A stretch of 64,000 bases of DNA from Brevundimonas sp. NIBR11 (GCF_027912535.1 NZ_CP115465.1:786001-850000), one strand, 5' to 3'. Counted from the first letter of the stretch, positions 26,452 to 34,756 are shown. Notes: generated by a model from the sequence alone, not told the origin. Translations and numbers: made by a program.

Positions 26452-26475
26452 CGATGAACCGAGCATCGGTCATCG
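26452..26475. promoter_or_regulatory. Inverted repeat upstream of the mannosidase-linked TonB receptor
   Basis: CGATG-A-ACCGA, spacer GCA, TCGGT-CATCG form arms of ten paired bases with one bulged A. It lies about 70 bp before the receptor start, where an operator would be expected. The binding protein is unknown. Confidence 0.4.
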
Positions 26476-26651
26476 TGGGGTGAGCCCCATGAGCGCTTCC
26501 TGAGGCCTTGCTGAAAAGCCCTCAGGCGAAGGTCGGAATTCGAGAAGAAAGCCCGTTGCGCCGTGGGTATCAGCCGTTTCGGGCAACCGACAGTTACTTC
26601 GACGTCATGACGTCGGCGTTATTTCTGTGGCGCGATTTGGACAGGCGCGAC

Positions 26652-26992
26652 CTAGCCGTAGCGGGCGGCCAGACGCTGCGCCACCTCGCCGATCAGGTCG
26701 ATCGGCAGCGAAGCCTTATGCGGAAAGATCAGGTTGCCCTTCGGCCCGCGGTACGGCGTCAGCCGCTCCAACAATTCCTGAGGTTCGTGCAGGGGCGGGT
26801 ACACGCCGATGTGTTTCTTGAAGCCCGCGAAATAGAAGAAGATTCGCCTCAACCGATAGGCAGGCATCTTGTAGCCGATGCAGCGTTCGGCCGCCGGGAC
26901 GCGACGTTCGATCTCCGCCTGTTTGGCTTTGAGACGGTCGCGCACCCCGGCTCCCAGGCGGCGAAACACGGCTCGTGGATCGTTTCGGTCAT
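26652..26992 (-). pseudogene. DUF1801-domain protein with apparent N-terminal frameshift
   Basis: DUF1801 (YdhG-like) protein of unknown function; AERCIGYKMPAYRL, FFYFAGFKKHIGVYPP and KGNLIFPHKASLPIDLI are family features. The long frame runs 26652-26969 from a GTG that lacks a good ribosome site. An ATG at 26992 with AGGAGG (26999-27004) six bases upstream starts a different frame that reads MTETIHEP. That frame would join the main frame at 26969 if one base were added: 23 bases separate the two starts. The fused product MTETIHEPVFRRLGAG would look natural. This is either a real one-base deletion or a sequence error; alternatively GTG 26969 is used. Confidence 0.6.
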
Positions 26993-27138
26993 GCTCGGCC
27001 TCCTCGCGGCCGGCCAGCCGGCGCGACGCCAGCCAGGTATTAGATATGACACCCAGTTCCAGGTATCAAAATCATCGCAAAACGAATACGGGTTTGCGTT
27101 CCGTTAACTAACCTTGTTGGTTGTATCGGGGTGCTTTG

Positions 27139-27789
27139 ATGAACGGGCTCGAACAACTCACGACGCGCGAACGACAGTGCCTGGTGGGTGTCGCACGGCA
27201 CCGCCAGTCGAAGGAGATCGCGCGCGATCTCGGCATCTCCTCCAAGACTGTCGACAAGCACATCGAGACCGCCTGCAGGAAGCTGGGGGTCGCGTCGCGC
27301 CGCGACGCGGCGCTTCTGATGATCGGCGCCGGACTACGGAACGGACCCGTAGGGGAACCGTCCCGAGTGGCGGAAATGGCTTCGGGCGGCGCCTTCTCGT
27401 CGGCGAAAGGAGGCCCCATTGACCCTCACATCGCCGACCTGGAACTGGGACTATCTGGAGACCGTCTTCGAGGATCTGGCGCAGACGCCGGCCGAGAAGG
27501 CCGCGGTGCTGCATCTGGTTTCGGTGACCCGGGAGATGAGCCCATATCTCTCGAAGCTCGATCTGCTGCGCGAGATTATCTGCATCGGGCTCGTACTGTT
27601 GCCCGAGCACGATCGGCCGCCGAGCGTCGAACACCTGAGATCCTCGACCTCCGCCGTATCGGGCGGGACCTGTTGATGGTTCTCGTCCTGACCTGCGGCA
27701 TAGCCTTCCTGCTGGCCGGCGCAGTCGGGGCGACCCTGATGATCCAGCATCTTCTGCAGGACGCCGACCGGCCCCAGCAGAGCCGCTAG
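27139..27789 (+). CDS. LuxR-type HTH regulator with C-terminal membrane segment
   Basis: A 216 aa frame with a LuxR/GerE helix-turn-helix at the N-terminus (LTTRERQCLVGVARHRQSKEIARDLGISSKTVDKHI, in parts) and a C-terminal membrane span (LLMVLVLTCGIAFLLAGAVGATLMI in part). HTH plus C-terminal TM proteins are common in Caulobacterales and sphingomonads. The ATG at 27139 is preferred over the TTG at 27121. The middle part (about residues 95-165) has low third-position GC and odd composition, because another frame looks coding there. The protein may be real full-length, or the region may be three genes; see the nested ORF. Confidence 0.7.
   Translation: MNGLEQLTTRERQCLVGVARHRQSKEIARDLGISSKTVDKHIETACRKLGVASRRDAALLMIGAGLRNGPVGEPSRVAEMASGGAFSSAKGGPIDPHIADLELGLSGDRLRGSGADAGREGRGAASGFGDPGDEPISLEARSAARDYLHRARTVARARSAAERRTPEILDLRRIGRDLLMVLVLTCGIAFLLAGAVGATLMIQHLLQDADRPQQSR
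27419..27676 (+). CDS. Nested small ORF inside the LuxR-type gene
   Basis: An 85-residue ORF (MTLTSPTWNWDYLETVFEDL..., start TTG) in the +1 frame relative to the surrounding gene. It has AGGAGG five bases before the TTG, high third-position GC in most of its codons, and helical, protein-like composition (AEKAAVLHLVSVTREMSPYL, LDLLREIICIGLVLLPEHD). By contrast the LuxR frame has poor GC3 over the same bases. Its stop overlaps an ATG at 27676 (TGATG) that begins the membrane segment MVLVLTCGIAFLLAGAV. I do not recognise the protein. It may be a genuine overlapping gene or the trace of frameshifts. Confidence 0.5.
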   Translation: MTLTSPTWNWDYLETVFEDLAQTPAEKAAVLHLVSVTREMSPYLSKLDLLREIICIGLVLLPEHDRPPSVEHLRSSTSAVSGGTC

Positions 27790-27846
27790 CCGCCTTTCGC
27801 AAATCAAATCTGCCACAACCCCCGCCTCGCGGGAGAAAGATGACCC

Positions 27847-28188
27847 ATGCAACGTCGTGAGTACGGCCAGAAGCTGGCCACCGCCCTGTTCGAAACTGAA
27901 GACGCCATCGACGCGGCGCTTGAAAAGGCCGCCTATCTGATCGCCGCCATGTCCTCTGTGCGCCGCGAGAAAGGCCTTTCCGCCGTGCTCGGCAATGACG
28001 CCATGACCGGCGTGACCGGCTCGGTCCGCGCCCTCGGAGAGGCCCGCGACCAGATCGTCGCCGCCCACCACGCCCTGTCCTCCGCCGCGCCACAGGTCGG
28101 CCTCGGCAACGTCGTCATGCAGGGCACGGGCGTCGGCAAGCCCGAGGAAGACCGTCCGCGTCCGACGGGTCTCAAGGTCGCGGCTTGA
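27847..28188 (+). CDS. Hypothetical helical protein
   Basis: A 113 aa soluble, mainly helical protein of no family I recognise. The body (REYGQKLATALFETEDAIDAALEKAAYLIAAMSSVRREKG, in parts) is Ala/Glu rich and could form a helical bundle; the C-terminal 25 residues are Gly/Pro rich. There is no signal peptide. It is preceded by the HTH gene and followed by a strong hairpin, so it probably ends a small transcription unit. Composition and codon usage support a real gene. Confidence 0.7.
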   Translation: MQRREYGQKLATALFETEDAIDAALEKAAYLIAAMSSVRREKGLSAVLGNDAMTGVTGSVRALGEARDQIVAAHHALSSAAPQVGLGNVVMQGTGVGKPEEDRPRPTGLKVAA

Positions 28189-28195
28189 TGCTATG

Positions 28196-28230
28196 CTCGC
28201 GGTGCGCCGCGTTGGCGCACCGCGAGTTTC
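28196..28230 (+). terminator. Intrinsic terminator-like hairpin
   Basis: CTCGCGGTGCGCC (28196-28208) pairs perfectly with GGCGCACCGCGAG (28214-28226) around GCGTT, followed by TTTCTG. It lies 8 bp after the stop of the upstream gene. The next ATG (28234) is only 7 bp after the stem. Confidence 0.75.
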
Positions 28231-28233
28231 TGC

Positions 28234-28731
28234 ATGTTCGATGACGGCATCCTGTTCCTGGCCACGGCGGCCCAGATCGGCGGCATGATTCTGAATGTCG
28301 TCGTGTGCGGCGCGGCCATCCTTTGGGGCGCGCGTACGGAGCGGCTCGCAGCCATCTCGATCGTGATCGCCTCCGTCCTATCGATGCTGCTGCAGAACTG
28401 GTCGGACGAGACTTCGCCCCAGTGGAATGTCCTGATCATCGATGCCGCGAACCTGGCGGTCTTCCTCTACCTCCTGGTCAGAAAACACCGTGTCTGGCTG
28501 CTGTTCGCCTGTGCGTTCCAGCTTCTGGCCGTGCTCAGCCACATGGGCATGCTGATCGACCCCAGCATCATGGCGCGGGCCTACATCTCGACGCTGTATG
28601 TGATGTTCTACGGTCTCATGATCGCATTGGCCTTCGGAATCTGGGAAGGTCGTTCGCGTGAGGAGCGAGTGCGAGTTGCGTCGGCCGAAGGTAATATTAT
28701 AGCGTCGCCTTATGACCTCCCCGACGCCTAA
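28234..28731 (+). CDS. Hypothetical multi-pass membrane protein
   Basis: A 165 aa inner-membrane protein with about five hydrophobic segments (ATAAQIGGMILNVVVCGAAIL, LAAISIVIASVLSMLL, NVLIIDAANLAVFLYLLV, VWLLFACAFQLLAVLSHMGM, LYVMFYGLMIALAFGIW). No family is recognised. The ATG at 28234 follows a strong hairpin by seven bases and has no visible ribosome-binding site; a later start at Met18 (28285) is possible. Its 3' end overlaps the XRE regulator gene by 20 bp in another frame. Confidence 0.7.
   Translation: MFDDGILFLATAAQIGGMILNVVVCGAAILWGARTERLAAISIVIASVLSMLLQNWSDETSPQWNVLIIDAANLAVFLYLLVRKHRVWLLFACAFQLLAVLSHMGMLIDPSIMARAYISTLYVMFYGLMIALAFGIWEGRSREERVRVASAEGNIIASPYDLPDA
28695..28700 (+). 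promoter_or_regulatory. Possible -10 element for the XRE regulator
   Basis: TATTAT in an AT-rich patch (TAATATTATAG) within otherwise GC-rich DNA, 11 bp before the XRE start codon. No convincing -35 at the right distance; TTGCGT at 28676 is too close. It would give an almost leaderless mRNA. Confidence 0.3.
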
Positions 28732-29080
28732 CCCCATCGACATCGCTGTCGGCCAACGCATCCGAGCCGTGCGCGAACTGCGCGGACTCACCCAGACCGA
28801 CCTCGCCAAGGCCGCCGGCGTGACCTTCCAGCAGGTTCAGAAATACGAGCGGGGCACCAACCGTGTCTCCGCCTCGCGCCTGATGCTGATCTCCCACGCC
28901 TTGGGCCAACCGGTCAGCGCCTTCTTCGACGCGGTCGAGCCGGGCGATCAGGACGGGCTGGACCTATTCGCGGTCAGCGGTTCGAAAGCCCTGCTCGAGG
29001 CCTATGGGCGGATCGAGACGCCGGACCAGCGTCGGATCGTGGTGGCCCTGGCCCGCTCCCTCGCGGGCGGCGAAGCCTAA
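28712..29080 (+). CDS. XRE-family HTH transcriptional regulator
   Basis: A 122 aa Cro/CI-type regulator. The HTH_3 domain is at about 10-65: IAVGQRIRAVRELRGLTQTDLAKAAGVTFQQVQKYERGTNRVSASRL (in parts). The C-terminal helical part (LEAYGRIETPDQRRIVVALARSLAG) is typical of small alphaproteobacterial XRE regulators related to SinR-like proteins. It overlaps the membrane protein gene by 20 bp and has no clear ribosome site. The gene is followed by a strong hairpin. Its target is unknown. Confidence 0.9.
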   Translation: MTSPTPNPIDIAVGQRIRAVRELRGLTQTDLAKAAGVTFQQVQKYERGTNRVSASRLMLISHALGQPVSAFFDAVEPGDQDGLDLFAVSGSKALLEAYGRIETPDQRRIVVALARSLAGGEA

Positions 29081-29107
29081 CCTAATCTTTTGAACTAAGA
29101 AAATATT

Positions 29108-29138
29108 CTCGCCGCCCCGTCCTGGTCGGGGCGGCGAG
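29108..29138 (+). terminator. Strong hairpin after the XRE gene
   Basis: CTCGCCGCCCCG (29108-29119) pairs perfectly with CGGGGCGGCGAG (29127-29138) around TCCTGGT. There is no T-run on the plus strand; the flank on the other side is AT-rich. Position 28 bp after the stop fits a terminator. The rest of the gap up to 29371 shows no gene. Confidence 0.6.
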
Positions 29139-29371
29139 ACCATGTGCGGCAAGGTCTCTGAATACCCAGGCACTCTTTCGGCGCCGCAAGGCTCGCGGCA
29201 AGCTGAGAGCGCCCCTGTCAGCCGATTGAACCCGGCAGTGAGGTCCCAGAGACCCCATTTGAACTCACCGTGACTCTGTACGCCCGCAGATCGCGCGCTC
29301 GCCGACTGGAAACTTCGATGGCCAAGCTTTACCCATCGACGACGGGTGGAAATCGCTTTGGAGACCAGTGC

Positions 29372-30094
29372 GTGGCAAGCGAGAAGAAGCGCGTAGGGAT
29401 GGGCGGCCAGCCGGCGCAGCCGACGCGCAAGCGCAAGACCGCCCCCGCGACCGGACGCAGCAAGGCTGAGTCGCGCGCCCTGATGGTCGAGAACATCCTC
29501 GACGGCGCCGAATACCTGTTCTCGAAGAGGGGACTGGACGGCGTCACCCTGCGGGACGTGGCCGAGCGGGTCGGCATCCACGTCACCCTGCTGAACTACT
29601 ATTTCAAGGACAAGGTGAACCTGTTCGAGGCCGTCTTCGCCAGGCGCGCCGGGGTGACCAGCGGCCGGCGTATGGTCGCTCTGGAACAGTACGAGGCCGA
29701 GAGCGCAGGCAAGCCGACGGTCGAGGGCGCATTGCGCGCCTTCCTCGATACCGACTTCGACCTCTACTATCAGGGCGGGGAGGGCTGGATGAACTACGCC
29801 GCCTTCTGCGCCAGGGTCAGCAACACGCCCGAGGGCGCGCTTCTGATGGACGAGCATTTCGATCCCGTGGTGCTGAAGCTGGTCGAGATCCTGAAGAAGG
29901 CGCTCCCCGATTATTCCGACGAGGAAATCTTCTGGGGCTATCACTTCGTGTCGGGATCGCTGATGAACACCCTGGCGCGGACGGGCCGGATCGACCGGCT
30001 GTCCGGCGGGGTCTGCCACTCAGACGACTATCCGGCGATCAAGAAGCGGATGGCCCGCTTCATGGCCGCCGGCTTCCTGTCGCTGAAGCGCTAG
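29372..30094 (+). CDS. TetR-family transcriptional regulator
   Basis: From GTG 29372 (GGAG eight bases upstream) a 240 aa TetR/AcrR repressor; ATG 29399 is an alternative, and the open frame back to 29270 does not look coding. The N-terminal HTH is clear: ILDGAEYLFSKRGLDGVTLRDVAERVGIHVTLLNYYFKDKVNLFEAVF (in parts). The ligand domain contains YDGGEGWMNYAAFCAR-like sequence (YQGGEGWMNYAAF) and DYSDEEIFWGYHFVSG, typical of regulators of hydrophobic-compound catabolism. It is convergent with the esterase operon. A 28-bp palindrome at 37043-37070 is a candidate operator, but the link is inferred. Confidence 0.88.
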   Translation: MASEKKRVGMGGQPAQPTRKRKTAPATGRSKAESRALMVENILDGAEYLFSKRGLDGVTLRDVAERVGIHVTLLNYYFKDKVNLFEAVFARRAGVTSGRRMVALEQYEAESAGKPTVEGALRAFLDTDFDLYYQGGEGWMNYAAFCARVSNTPEGALLMDEHFDPVVLKLVEILKKALPDYSDEEIFWGYHFVSGSLMNTLARTGRIDRLSGGVCHSDDYPAIKKRMARFMAAGFLSLKR

Positions 30095-30097
30095 TCG

Positions 30098-31747
30098 TCA
30101 GGGGCAGGCAGCCGAGGGCGGCAGAACCGGCGAGTTGAGCCCGACGTTCCAGTACCAGCCCAGATTACCCGCCACGCGCTTGCGACAGACCGCGCTCTCG
30201 TGGACGGCGAAGGCGCCCGGATGCAGGTCGCGCTCCAGCACCGGAACATCCCGGAAGGCCATGAATGGACCACCGGCGGCGCCGAACGCCGACCAGGCCG
30301 GGCCGTGGTCGCTCTGCGGCCGACCGGAACGGGCGAAGCTGGTCCAGTAGTCGATCATGGCGTCCGAGATACGGGTCTCGACGGCCGTATCCGGGATAAC
30401 GGGCCAGTTCGGCGGCGTCGTCCTCAGTGTGCCGAACAGATAGGGCAGTTCCGACGCATGGAAGGCGTGCAGCCCCGCCTCGTCCATGGCCGGATAGCCG
30501 TGGTCGAACATGTAGAGGTAGGACGGCTGGCCGATGGCGGCCTGTGACCGCGTAAGCCGCTCGGCCGTCCAGCCATAGAAGGCGTCGCGCGTGCTGGCCA
30601 GGATGCTCTCGTCCATCGTCGCTGCCGGATAGAGCCGCAGATACTCGTCGGCCAGATCGCCGTAGCGCTCGCGGATCGCTTGGTCGTAGGCGCCGGCGCT
30701 GGCCGGAGCGGCTGGGGCAAGAACGCGCAACGAGCGGATCTCGCCGCTGTTGAACCCGGCCAGGATCGGCACCGGAGCCTGTTCGCCGCGATTGAAGACG
30801 TCGAGCATCTCTTCGCGCAGCACGACCCCATCGATGATCCCGGCCGGGAAGAAGCCGGCCAGGGCCGCGCCGTCGGTCAGGGTCTGCGGGTCCATGTTTC
30901 GCAGCGCAGCGACGTCGGCGGCCTGCAGGGCGGACGCGATCGCCGCGCCGCGCTGTTCCGCCGAGGGCGCGCCGTGGACGCTGTCGCGCAGCGCGGACAT
31001 CGACATGAAGTAGGAGCTCTGGGCGATGGCCTTGTCGAACAGGCCACGCGCGCCGGGCGCGGTGAGCAGATACAGGATGCTGAGGCCGCCGGCGGACTCG
31101 CCCGCAACGGTGACGTTGTCGGGGTCGCCGCCGAACGCCGCGATGTTTCGCTGGACCCACTCCAGGGCGGCGATCTGATCCATGACCCCGTAGTTGCCGG
31201 AGGTGCGGGTGGGAGATTCCCGGCTCAGTCCCGGGTGCGCCAGATAGCCCAGGACGCCGAGGCGGTAGTTGATCGAGACGACCACCACGCCTTCTTCCGC
31301 CAGGGTAGCGCCATCGTACATCGGCTCCTTTGACGATCCGGCGACCAGGGATCCGCCATGGATCCAGACGATGACCGGGGCCTTGCCGGCCGTATTCGGC
31401 GACCAGACGTTGAGCGATAGGCAGTTCTCACTCGTAGACCCAAGGTCCTGCGAATAGATGGTCGAAACGCGCGGGGTCGGCTGGATACAGGCGGGGCCGA
31501 AGTCGACGGCGCGCCGCACTCGTGTCCAAGGCTCCATCGGCAGAGGCGGCCGCCAGCGGTTCAATCCCACCGGGGGTTGGGCATAGGGGATGCCTCGAAA
31601 GACCGAGACGTCGCCCTCGCGGACGCCTTCGACCGGACCTGCGGCGGCTTGAACGACGGGGCCTTGCCCCGGCGCCGCAGCTTCCGGCATGGACGCGCAG
31701 GCCGCCAGAAAGGCGACAAGGCCGGCCCCGAGCAGAAACGGTCTCAT
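30098..31747 (-). CDS. Type-B carboxylesterase, predicted lipoprotein
   Basis: Alpha/beta-hydrolase of the carboxylesterase/PnbA type, 549 aa from the ATG at 31747. A lipobox (FLAAC, Cys17) predicts a membrane-anchored, exported enzyme. Family motifs are RGIPYAQPPVGLNRWRPP, ENCLSLNVWSP, VIVWIHGGSLVAGSS (oxyanion hole) and AGESAGG (nucleophile Ser218). The acid (in LAGFNSGEIRSL region) and His (AFHASELPYLFG) positions follow. The frame upstream of 31747 lies inside the MFS gene and is rejected. The start overlaps the MFS stop (ATGA), so transporter and esterase are coupled; the substrate is an ester. Confidence 0.92.
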   Translation of the reverse strand: MRPFLLGAGLVAFLAACASMPEAAAPGQGPVVQAAAGPVEGVREGDVSVFRGIPYAQPPVGLNRWRPPLPMEPWTRVRRAVDFGPACIQPTPRVSTIYSQDLGSTSENCLSLNVWSPNTAGKAPVIVWIHGGSLVAGSSKEPMYDGATLAEEGVVVVSINYRLGVLGYLAHPGLSRESPTRTSGNYGVMDQIAALEWVQRNIAAFGGDPDNVTVAGESAGGLSILYLLTAPGARGLFDKAIAQSSYFMSMSALRDSVHGAPSAEQRGAAIASALQAADVAALRNMDPQTLTDGAALAGFFPAGIIDGVVLREEMLDVFNRGEQAPVPILAGFNSGEIRSLRVLAPAAPASAGAYDQAIRERYGDLADEYLRLYPAATMDESILASTRDAFYGWTAERLTRSQAAIGQPSYLYMFDHGYPAMDEAGLHAFHASELPYLFGTLRTTPPNWPVIPDTAVETRISDAMIDYWTSFARSGRPQSDHGPAWSAFGAAGGPFMAFRDVPVLERDLHPGAFAVHESAVCRKRVAGNLGWYWNVGLNSPVLPPSAACP

Positions 31748-33060
31748 GCCTGGCCTCCGACACGCGAGGTCGTTCTGCCCAGCACCCGCGCCAGCGCGAA
31801 GAACAGGGCGATGGCGACGAGGTAGACCGGGATCAGGGTATAGAGCGCGATCTGCAGCGAGTTTTCCGGATGGGCGGCGTGGAAATAATCGCTGGCGGCG
31901 CCGACGTAGGTCGGACCCACGCCCATGCCGATGAAGTTCATCACGAGCAGCAGCAGCGCCCCGGACATGACGCGTTGGTTGGGTCGCACCTCTTCCTGCA
32001 CCAGCGCTACGGAGGACGACAGGTAGAAGTAGTTGAGGAAGTTCGGCCCCAGCATGAGCAGCAGCGCAAGCGGCCAGGTCGGCGCCCAGACGAAGGCGAT
32101 GTAGAGCGGCAGGCACAGCGACAGGGAGATGGCCGGCAGCAGGGCGTAGGCCTTGCGCGTGACCTTGGCGTAGCGGTCGATCAGGAAGCCGGACGCGAAT
32201 ATCCCGCCTCCCATGCCAATGGCCACGACGAGCGCGTACCAGACGGCGACGTCGCTCAGTTGCATGCCCTTCTCGCGCATCAGGAACAGCACGGCGAAAT
32301 TGCCCAGGCCATAGGTAACGATCTGGGTCACCCCGCTGCCCAGAGCCGCGAGTACAAGGACGGGGTTCGAGAAGAACATCTTCGCCGTTCCCCAGAAAGG
32401 CGGCTTCGCAGGGGCGGTCGCTGAGGTGGCGGCGCTGGAAGCGTCCAGCCCGCCCCGCCGGGGCTCCTTGACCACAAACGGCGTGATCAGGGCGACCAGA
32501 AGGCCGATCACGCCGATGGCGATGAAGGCGTCACGCCAGCTGAAGGCAGCAGCGACCGAGGCGCCGAACGCGATGCCCAGCGCCGCACCGACCGGCGGCC
32601 CCAGATTGAAGATGCCCAGAGCCATGCCGCGCCGGCCCGGCGGGAAGTAATCGGTGATGATCGCGTACGACGGCGGTACGCCTCCGGCCTCGCCAAACCC
32701 GACCGTCATGCGCGCTGCGGCCAACTGACCGAAGTTCCGCGACAGGCCGCAGGCGATCGTGGCCGCGCTCCAGATTCCGCACGCGACCGAGACGACCCAC
32801 ACCCGGTTGGTGCGGTCCGCCAGCCAGCCGACCGGGATGGCGATGAAGCAGTAGAAGAATGCGAAATAGAGACCGCCCAGCAGGCCGAGCTGGCTATCGC
32901 TGATATGCAGGGCGTCCTGGATCGGTTTGGCCAGGATGGAAAGGAGCTGGCGGTCGAGGAAGTTTAGCACATAGACGAACCACAGCATGCCGAGGGCGAC
33001 CCAGGCGCCTTTCCGGACGGGCTGAGCGCGTGCCGCATCTTGGGCGGGGGTGTCGGTCAT
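31744..33060 (-). CDS. MFS transporter (ACS/spinster-like)
   Basis: A 438 aa twelve-helix major facilitator. It begins AWVALGMLWFVYVLNFLDRQLLSILAKPIQDALHISDSQLG (in parts), the Spns/ACS-type first helix with the NFLDRQ motif. Motif A GWLADRTNRVWVV and VGFGEAGGVPPSYAIITDYFPPGRRG are present. Such transporters carry organic anions, lipids or aromatic acids. It sits between the acyl-CoA ligase gene (49 bp upstream) and the coupled esterase gene, so it probably imports the same compound or its hydrolysis product. Confidence 0.9.
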   Translation of the reverse strand: MTDTPAQDAARAQPVRKGAWVALGMLWFVYVLNFLDRQLLSILAKPIQDALHISDSQLGLLGGLYFAFFYCFIAIPVGWLADRTNRVWVVSVACGIWSAATIACGLSRNFGQLAAARMTVGFGEAGGVPPSYAIITDYFPPGRRGMALGIFNLGPPVGAALGIAFGASVAAAFSWRDAFIAIGVIGLLVALITPFVVKEPRRGGLDASSAATSATAPAKPPFWGTAKMFFSNPVLVLAALGSGVTQIVTYGLGNFAVLFLMREKGMQLSDVAVWYALVVAIGMGGGIFASGFLIDRYAKVTRKAYALLPAISLSLCLPLYIAFVWAPTWPLALLLMLGPNFLNYFYLSSSVALVQEEVRPNQRVMSGALLLLVMNFIGMGVGPTYVGAASDYFHAAHPENSLQIALYTLIPVYLVAIALFFALARVLGRTTSRVGGQA

Positions 33061-33109
33061 GGTGCTCCTCCCGGGAGACTGGCTTGTCTTCGACGTTCCC
33101 GTTTTCGGG

Positions 33110-34708
33110 TTATGCGCCGCCGTAGGTCGTTCTGAGTTCAGTCTTGTTGATCTTGCCCGTCGCCGCCAGAGGCATGGCCGGAATCTGGATGATGCGGTCG
33201 GGCAGCCACCAGTCGGCGATTCGACCCTTCAGGCTGGCGACGAGGTCGGCGTCGTCGACGGTCTGACCCTGGGCCGGCTCGACGATCATCACGGGACGCT
33301 CGCCCCATCTGGGATGGTTGGCGCCGATGACCGCGACGAGCGCGATCGCAGGCAGGGCGCCGACGATCTCCTCGATCTCGACGGGATTGATCCATTCGCC
33401 GCCCGACTTGATCAGATCCTTTGAGCGGCCGGCGAGATGCAGGTTGCCGTCGTCGTCGATGCTGGCCAGGTCGCCGGTATCGAACCAGCCGTCGGCGTCC
33501 AGAACGGAGTCTTCCGCTCCGTAGTACTGTCGCACCACGCTGTGGCCCTTGACCTTCAGGCGTCCGACCGTGTTGCGCTGGTCGGGCAGCGGATCGCCCG
33601 CCTCGTCGGTGAGCAGAAGATCGACACCCATCGGTGGCCGACCCGCGCCGCGTGCGGCCATCGGCTTATGCGAGGGGGCGGAGATCACGCCTTGCGGTGA
33701 GAGCTCCGTCATTCCCCAGCTCGCCTGGACGGTCGCGCCGAACCGCTCCTCCATCCGCCGGATCAGGCTCTCCGGGCAGCTGGATCCGCCGATCATGATG
33801 CGTTTCACGCTCGGGGTCTCGGCGCCGGTCGCGTCCATATGATCGAGCAGGCCGATCCAGACCGTGGGAACACCGACCGCGACCGTAACACCGTGGTCGT
33901 TGATCAGCCTCAGCAGGGTCGCGCCGTCGAGGTCGCGACCGGGAAGGACGAGCCTCGCGCCGACCGCCGGCGCCGCGAACGGCAGGCCCCAGGCGCTGGC
34001 GTGGAACATGGGCACGGCGACGAGAACGGCATCCTCGGCGGTCAGAGCCATGGCGTCGCCCTGCAGAGAACGGATGGTGTGAAGGTAGTTGGACCGATGG
34101 GTGTAGGCCACGCCCTTGGGTGCGCCGGTCGTTCCGGACGTGAAGCAGAGGCCCGCCAGCGAACGCTCGTCGAAATCGCCCCAGACCACGGGCCGCCCCC
34201 TGGTCGCCAGCAGATCCTCAAACGCAAATTCGTCAAAGGACTCGCCCATAGAAGACTGGCGATCCTGGTCATCCAGCAGGATGAGCCGCTCCAGACAGGG
34301 GCAGGCAGCCATGAGGGCTCGCCCCATATCTGCGAGGCCCAGACCGACGGCGAGGACGCGATCTTCCGCCTGAACGATCATCGCGGCCAGCTGCGCCAGC
34401 GTCAGTCTGGGGTTCAGGGTGTGACAGACAAGGCCGACGCCCATGGCTCCGTACCAGGTCTCGACATGGTGCTGGGTGTTCCAGGCGAGGGTGGCGATCC
34501 GGTCGCCAGGGACCAGCCCGAGATCGAGCAGGGCGCCGGACAGACGGTTGGCGCGCTCGCGTAGCGTCGCATAGTCGATGATGCTGTCGGCGTTGGCCGC
34601 CCCAGAGGTGACCACCCGCGCGCGGCCATGCCATTTCGCGCCGTGATCGAGGAAGCGATCGACGGTCAGGGCGTAGTCCTGCATCGGTTCGAAGGAGGGG
34701 CGGATCAT
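33110..34708 (-). CDS. AMP-forming acyl-CoA synthetase (long/medium-chain type)
   Basis: Adenylate-forming ligase of 532 aa that activates a carboxylic acid to its CoA thioester. The P-loop LCFTSGTTGAPKGVAYTHR, the motif SWGMTELSPQG (A5), GWFDTGDLASIDDDGNLHLAGRSKDLIKSGGEWINPVEIE (A7-A8, in parts) and the C-terminal PLAATGKINKTEL with the catalytic Lys are all present. The style is that of fatty-acid or alkyl-acid CoA ligases (AlkK-like). It is the first gene of the ligase-MFS-esterase operon, and together they could hydrolyse an ester and activate the released acid. Confidence 0.92.
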   Translation of the reverse strand: MIRPSFEPMQDYALTVDRFLDHGAKWHGRARVVTSGAANADSIIDYATLRERANRLSGALLDLGLVPGDRIATLAWNTQHHVETWYGAMGVGLVCHTLNPRLTLAQLAAMIVQAEDRVLAVGLGLADMGRALMAACPCLERLILLDDQDRQSSMGESFDEFAFEDLLATRGRPVVWGDFDERSLAGLCFTSGTTGAPKGVAYTHRSNYLHTIRSLQGDAMALTAEDAVLVAVPMFHASAWGLPFAAPAVGARLVLPGRDLDGATLLRLINDHGVTVAVGVPTVWIGLLDHMDATGAETPSVKRIMIGGSSCPESLIRRMEERFGATVQASWGMTELSPQGVISAPSHKPMAARGAGRPPMGVDLLLTDEAGDPLPDQRNTVGRLKVKGHSVVRQYYGAEDSVLDADGWFDTGDLASIDDDGNLHLAGRSKDLIKSGGEWINPVEIEEIVGALPAIALVAVIGANHPRWGERPVMIVEPAQGQTVDDADLVASLKGRIADWWLPDRIIQIPAMPLAATGKINKTELRTTYGGA

Positions 34709-34756
34709 GTCTTGAAAGGGCGCAAGGCGACTACAGGTCCTGGAGCGACGCAGGGG

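Noticed and set aside
24487..26457. 656-codon plus-strand frame opposite the TonB receptor
   Set aside because: Antisense shadow of the receptor gene without recognisable domains.
26499..26526. CCTGAGG/CCTCAGG inverted repeat
   Set aside because: Only 7-bp arms, no T-run and not at the end of a gene; too weak to call a terminator.
27033..27066. CCAGGTAT direct repeat upstream of the LuxR-type gene
   Set aside because: Two 8-base copies 26 bp apart are weak evidence and can occur by chance; no matching regulator is evident.
26508..27107. 199-codon plus-strand frame over the DUF1801 gene
   Set aside because: It covers the complement of DUF1801 and has no family features or ribosome site.
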